DNA of 64,000 nucleotides from Campylobacter gracilis. Lineage in GTDB: Bacteria > Campylobacterota > Campylobacteria > Campylobacterales > Campylobacteraceae. Position numbers and translations under genes: made by a program. Shown piece by piece: positions 8,580 through 16,385 of this stretch. Location: contig NZ_JAHAFS010000010.1 of assembly GCF_018374135.1 (NCBI RefSeq), forward strand, positions 24,686 to 88,685, given 5' to 3'. Under the pieces are notes generated by a model. It saw only the letters and a list, made by a program, of their open reading frames with translations. It was not told where the DNA came from and did no database searches. Positions within the stretch are counted from its first letter, which is position 1, and each line of letters opens with the position of its first letter.

Positions 8580-9476
8580 TTGAAGATTTTTAAGCATATA
8601 AACGTCGCTCACTCGCCCGACGCCGACGATATTTTTATGTATAAGGCGATTGATTTTGGTTGGGTAAGCTCGAAAAATCTAAAATTTAGCGCCACCGCGC
8701 TTGACATCCAGACGCTAAACGACGAAGCGCTAAAAGGCACCTATGAGGCCACGGCGATCAGCTTCGCGCTATATCCGCTGATCTGCGACGAATACGCGCT
8801 TTTGCGCACGGCGGTGAGCTTCGGCGAGGGCTACGGCCCGAAGCTCGTTAAGAAAAAGGGCGCGGTTTTAAAGCGAAATTTTAAAGTCGCGCTAAGCGGC
8901 AAACACACGACAAACGCCCTGCTTTTTCGCATGGCATACCCGCAGGCGCGCATAGTTTATAAAAATTTCCTTGAGATCGAGGGCGCGGTTTTAAGCGGCG
9001 AGGTGGACGCGGGCGTTCTGATACACGAGAGTATTTTGGACTTTTCGGACGAGCTTTGCGTGGAGCGCGAGATCTGGGATATCTGGAGCGAGCTAGCGGG
9101 CGAAAATCTACCGTTGCCGCTAGGAGGCATGGCGGTTCGCCGCAGCCTGCCGATAACGGATGCCACCGAGTGCGAGCGCGTGCTAATGGGGGGCGTACGC
9201 ATCGCCACCGCGCATAAGCCCTTTTTGTCGCGCATGCTCATGGAGAGAAATCTCATCCGCGTAGACGACGCAAAGCTCGAAAAATATCTGAGCCTTTATG
9301 CCAACGAAGCCTCGATCGAGCTTTCGGGGGCGCAGATAAAGGCGGTAGATAGGCTATTTGAGCTTGGTTACGAGCGCGGATTTTACCCTGCGCCGCTTAG
9401 TGCGCAGGAGAATTTTATCCCGCGCGAATATAACGAGATCCGTTTTACGGACTGCGGCGGGCAAAACCCAATGTAG
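8580..9476 (+). CDS. mqnD: 1,4-dihydroxy-6-naphthoate synthase (futalosine pathway)
   Basis: MqnD cleaves cyclic dehypoxanthine futalosine to 1,4-dihydroxy-6-naphthoate in the futalosine route to menaquinone. The 298-residue protein has the family's N-terminal HSPDADDIFMYKAID and the two-lobed binding-protein fold features (DIQTLNDEAL, TAISFALYPLI, SGKHTTNALLFRM, DAGVLIHES, LPLGGMAVRR). The start is TTG 8580, six bases after GGA; no ATG fits. It stands alone on the plus strand, divergent from recA. mqnA, which starts the same pathway, is at 58.0 kb. Menaquinone is the only quinone expected in this group, so the gene should be essential for respiration. Confidence 0.92.
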   Translation: MKIFKHINVAHSPDADDIFMYKAIDFGWVSSKNLKFSATALDIQTLNDEALKGTYEATAISFALYPLICDEYALLRTAVSFGEGYGPKLVKKKGAVLKRNFKVALSGKHTTNALLFRMAYPQARIVYKNFLEIEGAVLSGEVDAGVLIHESILDFSDELCVEREIWDIWSELAGENLPLPLGGMAVRRSLPITDATECERVLMGGVRIATAHKPFLSRMLMERNLIRVDDAKLEKYLSLYANEASIELSGAQIKAVDRLFELGYERGFYPAPLSAQENFIPREYNEIRFTDCGGQNPM

Positions 9477-10085
9477 GGCCGAGCGAGATCAAAATTTAGC
9501 TGAAATTTAGCCTTGCTTCGGCTGATTTTGCTCGGAACACTGCCCCTTCGTTTCGGCTAAATTTCTAGGCATTAAGGGGTTTGCGCCTCGGCGAAAATTT
9601 TACTTCGGCGTAAAGGCAGGCGCGCGGTAGAATTTTACCCCGCGTTCTTGCCGTGGCGGTGCTGCGCCGTAGCTTTTGAAATTTAGCCGTAGAGGGCGAC
9701 GTGGATTTAAATTTGCGCGCAAATTTAACGTCGAACTTGCCGCGGATCGTCGCCGAGCTAGGCCGATCGACCGCGCGCTGTGGCGCCATTGTCGCGGTGC
9801 GATGTTCCGCCTCAAATTTACTGCTACGCGGCGATGAAATTTCACGGTGCGGAGGTACATTGTGCGGCTGTATTTTGTGCCGCAGGGTGCGAGCTGTGCG
9901 TGCGACGTAGCGCGCCGCCGAAAACGTATCGAAAGCGAGCTAAATTTAATCGCAGCAGCAGCGTTAAATTTTGAAATAGCGTTCGCGTTTCGCACCGTGC
10001 GGCGCGGCGGTATCGCTAAATTTTAAAACGATACGGGGCGAGCGGCAAGCGCGAAATTTAGAAATGAAATTTAAAAGGCAAAATT
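9477..10085. other. Gene-free stretch rich in AAATTT words
   Basis: About 600 bases between mqnD and murB. The open frames here translate to arginine/alanine-rich sequence without domain-like patterning and have no ribosome sites. AAATTT and its extensions occur more than ten times (for example around 9485-9605 and 9940-10085). I see no promoter box close to murB better than the A/T-rich run at 10040-10080. Confidence 0.4.
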
Positions 10086-10877
10086 TTGAAAACAAAGCAG
10101 ATAGATTTTAGCAAATACACCTCCGTGCGCATCGGCGGGAGCTTTGCGGTGCAAATTTTAAAGGACGAGGCCGATTTTGCGGAGTTTGAGAGTACCCGCG
10201 AGCGCGCGATCATCGGCGGCGGCAATAATCTGCTCATCTCGCCCGTGCCGCCGCACCTTGCGATGCTAAGCGAGGAGTTCGATCGCATAAGCTTAAGCGG
10301 CGATGTCCTTAGCATCGGGGCTGCGACGAAGTCGGGTAAAATTTACAACTTCGCCAAAAAGCAAAACATCGGCGGCTTTGAGTTTTTGCGAAATATCCCG
10401 GGCCAGCTCGGAGGGCTAATCAAAATGAACGCAGGGCTTAGCGGCGCGAGCATTAGCGATAGCCTGCTTGCCGTGCGCCTGGCTCGCGGCTGGGTGGAGC
10501 GCGAGCGGATAAGCTTCGGCTACCGAAGAAGCGGGATCGAGGAGCCGATTTTGGGCGCCGAGTTTGAAATTTCACGCGGCTTTGACGTCTCGCTCGCCGC
10601 GGATTTCGCCGCCAAACGCGCCAACCAGCCAAAGGGAGCAAGCTTTGGAAGCTGCTTTAAAAATCCGCCGAATGACGCTGCGGGCAGGCTGATCGAAGCG
10701 GCAGGGCTTAAAGGCCACGCGATCGGCGGGGCGAAATTTAGCGAGCAGCACGCAAATTTCATCATAAATTTCGGCAGCGCGAGCTTTGAAGATGTGATTG
10801 CGCTCATAAATTTAGCGCAAAGCCGCGTTTTTGAGGAATTTGGTATTGAACTGGAAACCGAGGTCGTGGTGCTATAA
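10086..10877 (+). CDS. murB: UDP-N-acetylenolpyruvoylglucosamine reductase
   Basis: MurB reduces UDP-GlcNAc-enolpyruvate to UDP-MurNAc with NADPH and FAD, the second committed step of peptidoglycan synthesis. The 263-residue protein is short, as in Campylobacterota. It shows the FAD-binding IIGGGNNLLI, the FLRNIPGQLGGLIKMNAG segment, and the type-II MurB signature GASFGSCFKNPP followed by AGRLIEAAGLKG. The start is TTG 10086 after an AAAAGG ribosome site. The conserved tyrosine loop of type I enzymes (E. coli) is missing, consistent with type II. Confidence 0.95.
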   Translation: MKTKQIDFSKYTSVRIGGSFAVQILKDEADFAEFESTRERAIIGGGNNLLISPVPPHLAMLSEEFDRISLSGDVLSIGAATKSGKIYNFAKKQNIGGFEFLRNIPGQLGGLIKMNAGLSGASISDSLLAVRLARGWVERERISFGYRRSGIEEPILGAEFEISRGFDVSLAADFAAKRANQPKGASFGSCFKNPPNDAAGRLIEAAGLKGHAIGGAKFSEQHANFIINFGSASFEDVIALINLAQSRVFEEFGIELETEVVVL

Positions 10878-11191
10878 AAGGAAATTCGTATATTTTGCCC
10901 CGACTAAACTTGCTCGATCGTCCATTCTGTCTTTTTGCACTGGATTTTTTTATGCTTTGAAATTTTAAAATACCGACGAAATCGTCAAATTTAAAAGCGC
11001 TCGAATGCAGTGCGCCGATGACACTAACCGCCGTTTCATCGCTTAAAATGGTCGCTACAAAAATAGCCCGCAAAAGCAATCAATTTTATCCCGTTTATCT
11101 CGCCGTGAAAAACAGTTGTTGAATTTTGCGCGCCAAACCGACGCGGCCGTCTAAATCGGCGTTCCGTAACCGTCTAAGTGGGCAAGCAAAT
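10878..11191. other. Intergenic stretch, nothing recognised
   Basis: 314 bases between convergent murB and the small membrane protein gene. No frame with a ribosome site and no clear terminator hairpin seen. Confidence 0.3.
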
Positions 11192-11584
11192 TTAGCTCAG
11201 ATAGTAACCCGCAAAAGCCGCGACTGCGACTATGAGAGTAAGCGCAGCCGTTAGTTTATATAGCCGCAAAGCTCCCGCGCAGCGACTTTTCATATCGCGG
11301 ATTTTAGGCGGCTTGCTAGCTAAATTTAGCTCCGCAAGCGCCGCGTCAAATTTGCCGCAATCAAGCCTCCCCTCCGCAAAATCCCTAAAGACAAGCGCAT
11401 CAAAATGCAGCCTAACGTGCAGATAAAGCAGAGCCGCAAAAGCCGCCAAAAAGCCCGCAATCACGGCAAAATGAGTAAAAATCGTAAAACAGACGGCAAA
11501 CTGAAGCAAATTTAACAAGAAAAACAGCCTATGCGTTGCTAAAAACCTAGCCGTAACCAGCGCCAGAGCCGTATCGTTCGCCAT
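11192..11584 (-). CDS. Small membrane protein at the end of the Ynb-like lipid cluster
   Basis: A 130-residue protein I do not recognise. It has three probable membrane helices (about 18-38, 40-57 and 110-129) around a charged middle (LHFDALVFRDFAEGRLDCGKFDAALAELN). A strong ribosome site (AAGGAGG, five bases before ATG 11584) argues that it is a real gene. It follows ynbD by 42 bases on the same strand and is probably co-transcribed, so a role next to the YnbD phosphatase is likely but not shown. Overlapping frames on the other strand lack such a site. Confidence 0.65.
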   Translation of the reverse strand: MANDTALALVTARFLATHRLFFLLNLLQFAVCFTIFTHFAVIAGFLAAFAALLYLHVRLHFDALVFRDFAEGRLDCGKFDAALAELNLASKPPKIRDMKSRCAGALRLYKLTAALTLIVAVAAFAGYYLS

Positions 11585-11626
11585 TTTTGCCTCCTTGGCC
11601 TTGTTTTTATCAAATTTATCTCCTTT

Positions 11627-13156
11627 TTAGCCTAGTTCGGCAAATCGATCGCAGGCCGAGCGGCCGTCCACCAGCCGCGCTATCCGATCGCGTAGCGAGC
11701 TAGCGACCGCGATCTTTTCTCGGCGAGATTTTAGCAAATTTAGCGCCTCGTCAAAGCCCAGTCCCGCGTAAATCACCAGCCAAGCAAGCAACACCGACGC
11801 GCTCCTGCCGTAGCCCAGTGCGCAACACACCAGCACATTTTTACCGTTTATCTCGACGGCTCGTTCGTTTGAGTCCGTGAGAGTTTGCTCCTCGTCTTTG
11901 CTTGCCGAGCCGCGCGTTTGTAAATTTAGCCGCGAGTCCGCTTGCCTGTGAAATTTAAAATCTCGCCCGTGCGCGCAGCCCGCCTTGGCGCTAAAATTTG
12001 ATCCTAGTTTCGCCGCTATTTGCGGTAAATTTTCGCCACCGCAAAGAGCCCTTTTTACGAGCCGCTCGAGTTCGTCCGCGCCGCGTTTTAGCTCGTCCGC
12101 GCAGGGCGTTATCATATCTAGCATAGGTAGGCTCGCGTAAATTTGCGCGCCGCCAGGTCGCTCAAACTCAGCCGCGCAGTCTAGCACCGCGTCAAATTTG
12201 CCCGCCTGCTTAACCGAGCCTAGATAGAGCCCTGGCAAAATCTCGTCTGAAAGCCGGCGACCGCGCAGCCAAAAAAGAGCATTTAAGCGTGCGACGCAAA
12301 GATACGGGAAAAGTAAAGCTTTAGCCGCGGCGGCGTGACGGCCTTGCTCGTTTTTAGCAAAAACTCCCGCGCCCAAAAACGCGTAACCGCAAGCAACCAG
12401 TGCAAAACTAAGGCTCGCCCAAGATAGCCACAGCATCCACGCGCCCCAAATTTTAGCTCCCAAAATCGCCGCAAAAAGCGTCAAAAACGCAAGCCCCAGA
12501 TATAGCGCCGCCCATTTGTAGCGCGCGGACTCCCTAGCTATAGCAAATCTAAGCGGCGCGCCCTCTAGCGGGCGAATCAGTAGCACCAAGCAGCCCGCGG
12601 CTAGCCCCGTAGGAATGTCGATAAAATGGTGCTGATATGTGGTCAGCACGCTAAGGCCGATGAGCGCAAACCACGCGACAAGCGCCGCTTTAAGCCAAAC
12701 CGCGTGCGCCTTGCGAAGGTAAAAAGCGCCCACGACGACGCAAAGTATGATGTGCAGCGACGGGGCTTGATTAAACGGGAGGTCAAAGGCGGCGAGGCTT
12801 GAGAACAAAAAGCCGCTAAAACCCGAAACTGCGGGCTTTCCCCACGACATCTGCAGAGGAAAAGCGATAAAAAACAGCGTCGCGATCATCTGCGCGACTA
12901 GCAGCTGCATAACGTAGCGTGCGAGCTCCCCGGCGTCACGGCAGAGGAAAAATCCAAGCGCGTAGAGTAAATTTAGCGACCAGTACGGCACGATGCTCCA
13001 CGCCCAAAACGGCACCGCACGCTCCCACGCGAAATAGATCTCCGGAACGTTTGCGCGAGCGCTCGCGAGGGCGTTCGTAGCGCCGTAGCTAGCGTAAAAT
13101 ATCGCCGCAACGACGACTAGCGCAGCCAGCTGCGATAAAAACGGTTTTGTTTTCAT
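11627..13156 (-). CDS. ynbD: YnbD-like fusion: PAP2/Aur1-type membrane domain plus dual-specificity phosphatase
   Basis: A 509-residue protein. The N-terminal half is polytopic with PAP2-superfamily motifs of the Aur1/inositolphosphorylceramide-synthase type: QAPSLH (PSxxH) and, after further helices, QHHFIDIPTGLAAG (HHxxD). A cytoplasmic dual-specificity phosphatase domain follows, with CALGYGRS (Cx5R) near residue 445. The residue before the catalytic Cys is Cys, not the usual His. Between LERLVKRAL and VNGKNVLV-like sequence there is an extra linker of about 60 residues coded by AAATTT-rich DNA. Start at ATG 13156 with AAGG upstream; a TTG nine codons earlier is less likely. The architecture is that of E. 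coli YnbD. Likely role: removing phosphate from a phospholipid head group (inference). Confidence 0.8.
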   Translation of the reverse strand: MKTKPFLSQLAALVVVAAIFYASYGATNALASARANVPEIYFAWERAVPFWAWSIVPYWSLNLLYALGFFLCRDAGELARYVMQLLVAQMIATLFFIAFPLQMSWGKPAVSGFSGFLFSSLAAFDLPFNQAPSLHIILCVVVGAFYLRKAHAVWLKAALVAWFALIGLSVLTTYQHHFIDIPTGLAAGCLVLLIRPLEGAPLRFAIARESARYKWAALYLGLAFLTLFAAILGAKIWGAWMLWLSWASLSFALVACGYAFLGAGVFAKNEQGRHAAAAKALLFPYLCVARLNALFWLRGRRLSDEILPGLYLGSVKQAGKFDAVLDCAAEFERPGGAQIYASLPMLDMITPCADELKRGADELERLVKRALCGGENLPQIAAKLGSNFSAKAGCAHGRDFKFHRQADSRLNLQTRGSASKDEEQTLTDSNERAVEINGKNVLVCCALGYGRSASVLLAWLVIYAGLGFDEALNLLKSRREKIAVASSLRDRIARLVDGRSACDRFAELG

Positions 13157-13778
13157 TTTTGCCTTTTTTGCTAATTCTATCAAATTTTAGCGGATTTGCG
13201 CTTTTACGGATTTATCGGTCCGAGATCGCTCGCTTGACGTAAAAGGCATAAAATTTACCTGCCGAGACCTGAATCTTTAAGGTGTCAAATTTGAATTAGT
13301 CAAATTTATCGTTATGAATTAAACTTTTTGTGCAAGTCAATCTTTTTCGTTAAGGGGGAAGGAGCTTGAATTACGCTCTGCTTTGCAGTTGCGAAGCGTA
13401 GCTAAAGCAAAAGAGCCCCCTTTTGTATCCGCCTTTCTCTTTTTCTTGGGTGGCGGAAGGGGTTTCTGCTTACGAAGCGTCGCCCCTTCCGCCCCCAAAC
13501 CCCCACCATACCCACTGCACGTGAGATATTGCTGCACTGCGTGCAGATTTATCTGGCGCTAACGCGCTGCGTGTTCAAATTTACGCTTTCACGATGCGGG
13601 TCTCGGTCGGTAAAATTTGCAAATTTGACCCCAAATTTGAGCGTAAAACGATAAGGCGCAGTATTTTTTCTTTAGACGAGGCGGAAACGACGGAGGCCAG
13701 AGAGCGGACTAGTCGTCCGTGACCGAAGCCGACCGAGTTTCTAACGAAGTATAAAGGAAAAAGACAAGCCGCAAAAGG
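13157..13778. other. Gap inside the lipid cluster holding a repeat-like GC-rich element
   Basis: 620 bases between ynbC and ynbD. The middle (about 13340-13540) is unusually G/C-skewed and holds a perfect 11-bp inverted repeat. A minus-strand frame of 66 codons (13537-13337) runs through it and reads GGGLGAEGATLRKQKPLPPPK and so on. It looks like the chance translation of a non-coding repeat rather than a protein. The part at 13670-13740 (GGCGGAAACGACGGAGGCC, then CGGACTAGTCGTCCG) is also purine-rich and partly palindromic. Confidence 0.45.
13452..13493. repeat. Perfect 11-bp inverted repeat, 20-base loop
   Basis: GGCGGAAGGGG at 13452-13462 is exactly complementary to CCCCTTCCGCC at 13483-13493. 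No T-run follows on either side, so it is not a standard terminator. It may be the core of a dispersed repeat, which a genome-wide search would show. Confidence 0.6.
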
Positions 13779-15785
13779 CTAAATTTTAACGGCCAAACTC
13801 ACGCTAAATATCCCATCCCCATCTATCCACTCTTTTACTTTTTTAAATCCCGCATTTGCTACGAGCTGATCCATCTCAGCCTGGCTGCGGCGGCGCATGA
13901 TCCACGCAGCGCCCTGCCTGTGGCTGGATAGAGCGCGCGCGATCATTTCAAGCTGCGGGTGCCACGGCTGATTGGTGTAGATGAGGTAGCCGCCGCTTCT
14001 TACGCTGCTTGAAAAGCCTTGTAGCGCGGTGCGCACGACCGAGTTATCCGGGAAGAGCTCAAAGAGCCCCGACACGACGCCAAGCGTATATGCGTCCTGC
14101 AGGCCCTCGTAGCTAGCGGCGTCAAAGGCGTTTACCTGCGCAAAGCTCGCGACGTCCTCTAGCCCGCGCTCCTTTATCATTTCGCTGCCGGCTTTTACGT
14201 TTATGTCGCTGTAGTCGCGCAGCGTTATGCGCTCAAATTTATGCCCCCGCGCGGCGTCTAGTATGTATCTGCCGTGTCCCGAGGCGATGTCGAGCAGTCG
14301 TAGCGGCTCGCCTCGCTCCTGTAGCTTTGCTACGGCTTGATCGATGGCTAGCTTGATATTTCGTTTGCGCTCTCTGATACCGCGCCAGCCGATGGCGTTT
14401 AGGTAAATTTCGTCGATAAATTTAAAAAATTTATTCGCCCCTTGCGGCTCGTTTCGGTAAACGTAATCAAGCGTACTGCCGCTATCGTAGCCGGTATTTT
14501 CGCCGATCTTGAGCCCGCCGACCCACGGCGAAACCGCCTGCATAAATATCCGCTGAAATTTAAACCGCAAATTTTTCGGGCTAAATCTCGGTAGCGGCGT
14601 AGCTAGCCTATCGGCCTCCTCGCGGCTAAAGCCGTATTCGTCCGCATGCGTGCAGTCCACCTCGCTAAAAGGCGCTCTAAACCTCTCGCCGACGAACTCG
14701 CGCACGATCTCAAACGCCCTCTCCCGCTCGCTCTCGCCCAGCGTATCGTGGTAAAATCCCTCTAAAACCTCGCGCCTTTTTACGCGTGCGCCAAGAGCGT
14801 TGTAAAACTCGTGCTGCGGTGCGTGCTCCACGACCCAGTCATCGCCCGAGATCAGCAGCAGCGTAGGCGTCGTGATAGCTGCAGCGTCAGAAACCACGCG
14901 CTGCGCCGCTTCGTAAAGCCCCAGCAGTATGCGCACCGAGATCGCGCGAGTGATGAGCACATCGGCGTCGTAGCTGGCCTGGCGATCCTTGTCGTGAGTG
15001 AGATAGTGAGCCTTGACGTAGCTGTTTACGAAAAAATTTCCGCGGGCGCAGTAGAGCGCCTTTAGGCCCGCTCTAGCAAACGGCACGTAAAGCTTCACGC
15101 TAAACGCAGGACTAGCTAGCACCGCGCAGCGAACGCGCGGAGCGTAGTCGTGCAGCCACGCCGAGACCAGCACGGCGCCCACGCTCTGGGCTATCACGGC
15201 TAGATTTTGCGTCTCAAAGCCGAATCTCTGCTCGATATGTGCCACAAACTCGTCCACGTCGGCGATGAGGCGGCCGACACTCGGCGCGTCGCCCCGCTCG
15301 CCGTCGCTCCTGCCGTGTCCGCGCTGATCCCACGCAAAATAGCTCAAACTCTCGTCCGCTAGCTCGTCCGCTACGTGCGTCGTCCTACCCGAGTGCTCGT
15401 GCCCGCGGTGAAAAATCGCTACGGCTTTGGCGTTTGGCGCGGCTTTAAATTTGAGATTTTGCTCGGCGTTTTCAGCCGGCTCTTTCTCGTTTAAATTTGA
15501 GTCCGAGTTTTCGCCGCCGTTTAGTAAATTTTGCTCGCCGGGTTTACCTTCGCCGCTTGAGCCTAGCTCCGCATTTTCATCCGCGCCGCTTGCTTGCTCG
15601 ATAGTCAAATTTGAGATTTCGTTTGTGGCCCCGGTGCTTAAATTTGACCCGTCAAATTTACCGACCTCGCTCAAATTTACTTCATTTGCGCCCGGGTTTT
15701 CGCACGCCACGTCGCTAGCCAGGCGGTATCTGTAAAATATCCTAGCCCCGTCACTCGTTATAAAGTAGCTCTCTTTAAACTCCAT
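13779..15785 (-). CDS. ynbC: YnbC-like fusion: alpha/beta hydrolase plus SAM-dependent methyltransferase
   Basis: A 668-residue two-domain protein with the architecture of E. coli YnbC. The hydrolase (about 1-370) has AWDQRGHGRSDG, a nucleophile elbow AQSVGA (first Gly replaced by Ala), the acid in SGDDWVVE and the histidine in GFYHDTLGE, like monoglyceride/lysophospholipases. The C-terminal domain (about 440-668) has SAM motif I LLDIASGHGRY, then RDYSDINVKAG and SGGYLIYTNQPWHPQLEMI. Residues 27-115 are a low-complexity Asn/Glu/Gly/Ser insertion within the first beta strands, coded by AAATTT-rich DNA. ATG 15785 has AAAGG upstream. The substrate is unknown; a lipid head group or lysolipid is likely from context. 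Confidence 0.85.
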   Translation of the reverse strand: MEFKESYFITSDGARIFYRYRLASDVACENPGANEVNLSEVGKFDGSNLSTGATNEISNLTIEQASGADENAELGSSGEGKPGEQNLLNGGENSDSNLNEKEPAENAEQNLKFKAAPNAKAVAIFHRGHEHSGRTTHVADELADESLSYFAWDQRGHGRSDGERGDAPSVGRLIADVDEFVAHIEQRFGFETQNLAVIAQSVGAVLVSAWLHDYAPRVRCAVLASPAFSVKLYVPFARAGLKALYCARGNFFVNSYVKAHYLTHDKDRQASYDADVLITRAISVRILLGLYEAAQRVVSDAAAITTPTLLLISGDDWVVEHAPQHEFYNALGARVKRREVLEGFYHDTLGESERERAFEIVREFVGERFRAPFSEVDCTHADEYGFSREEADRLATPLPRFSPKNLRFKFQRIFMQAVSPWVGGLKIGENTGYDSGSTLDYVYRNEPQGANKFFKFIDEIYLNAIGWRGIRERKRNIKLAIDQAVAKLQERGEPLRLLDIASGHGRYILDAARGHKFERITLRDYSDINVKAGSEMIKERGLEDVASFAQVNAFDAASYEGLQDAYTLGVVSGLFELFPDNSVVRTALQGFSSSVRSGGYLIYTNQPWHPQLEMIARALSSHRQGAAWIMRRRSQAEMDQLVANAGFKKVKEWIDGDGIFSVSLAVKI

Positions 15786-15823
15786 TTTTCGCCTTTCTCG
15801 CTTAAATTTATCGATTTTTCTAC

Positions 15824-16378
15824 TTATTTTATCCTAAAATGCCCCGTTATCTCGTAATCCTTTAGAACGTCCTCTTCCTGCGCGCCAAGCCCGATGTTAT
15901 GGATCACGAGCGGGGTTTTGTCGGCGGCAAATTTATCCGAAACTATACCGATATGCGGCCTGCCGTTATCCAGCCGCCACGTCACGATATCGCCTGCTTT
16001 AAACTCGCCCTTCGTCTCGTAATCCTTGCGTTTTAAATAGGTCGCGATGTTTGGCACGCGGCGATGATCGATATTTTTATCGGTCTTTTTCGCGCCCCAG
16101 TTTTTTGGATAGGCGCTAAAATTTGCGCTCATGTCCTCGTGGATGAGCCGCTGCAGATCGATATCCTGCCCGCGTAGCACCCTAACTACGACGTCGGTGC
16201 AAACGCCCTTCATCATATCCACGTCGCCCATCGGATAGGCTAGCCTCTCGTACGAAGGATCGTAAAACAGCGTCCGTCCAACCTGCGCTCTAGCGTCTTA
16301 CACGAGTTTTTCGGCCGAAAATGCAAATGCAAAATTTGCCGCGAGCGCTAAAAGTAAAATTTTGCTCCAAATTTTCAT
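15824..16378 (-). pseudogene. DUF1287 secreted protein gene with in-frame nonsense codon
   Basis: Read from ATG 16378 (GAGG upstream) the frame gives a signal peptide (MKIWSKILLLALAANFAFAF), ending SAEKLV, then TAA at 16300-16298. It then continues in the same frame to 15824 as a full DUF1287 domain (VGRTLFYDPSYERLAYPMGDV, GVCTDVVVR, GDIVTWRLDNGRPHIGIVSD, VIHNIG). DUF1287 proteins such as E. coli YijF are NlpC/P60-like secreted proteins with Cys-His active sites, and both residues are present here. So one base change has separated the signal peptide from the mature domain. Restart at MGDVDMM would give a 135-residue cytoplasmic product. It lies seven bases after ynbB in the lipid cluster. A sequencing error or suppression cannot be excluded. 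Confidence 0.75.
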
Positions 16379-16385
16379 CAAAACC

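Noticed and set aside
9187..9193. G6 run within mqnD, and another G6 in mreC near 46798
   Set aside because: Both are within conserved essential genes and are too short for phase variation.
9600..9995. 131-codon minus-strand frame between mqnD and murB
   Set aside because: Arg/Ala/Ser-rich sequence with no domain pattern; no ribosome site; full of AAATTT words as in other non-coding gaps.
13337..13537. 66-codon minus-strand frame (GGGLGAEGATLRKQKPLPPPK)
   Set aside because: It is explained by the inverted repeat and purine bias of the element; no ribosome site.
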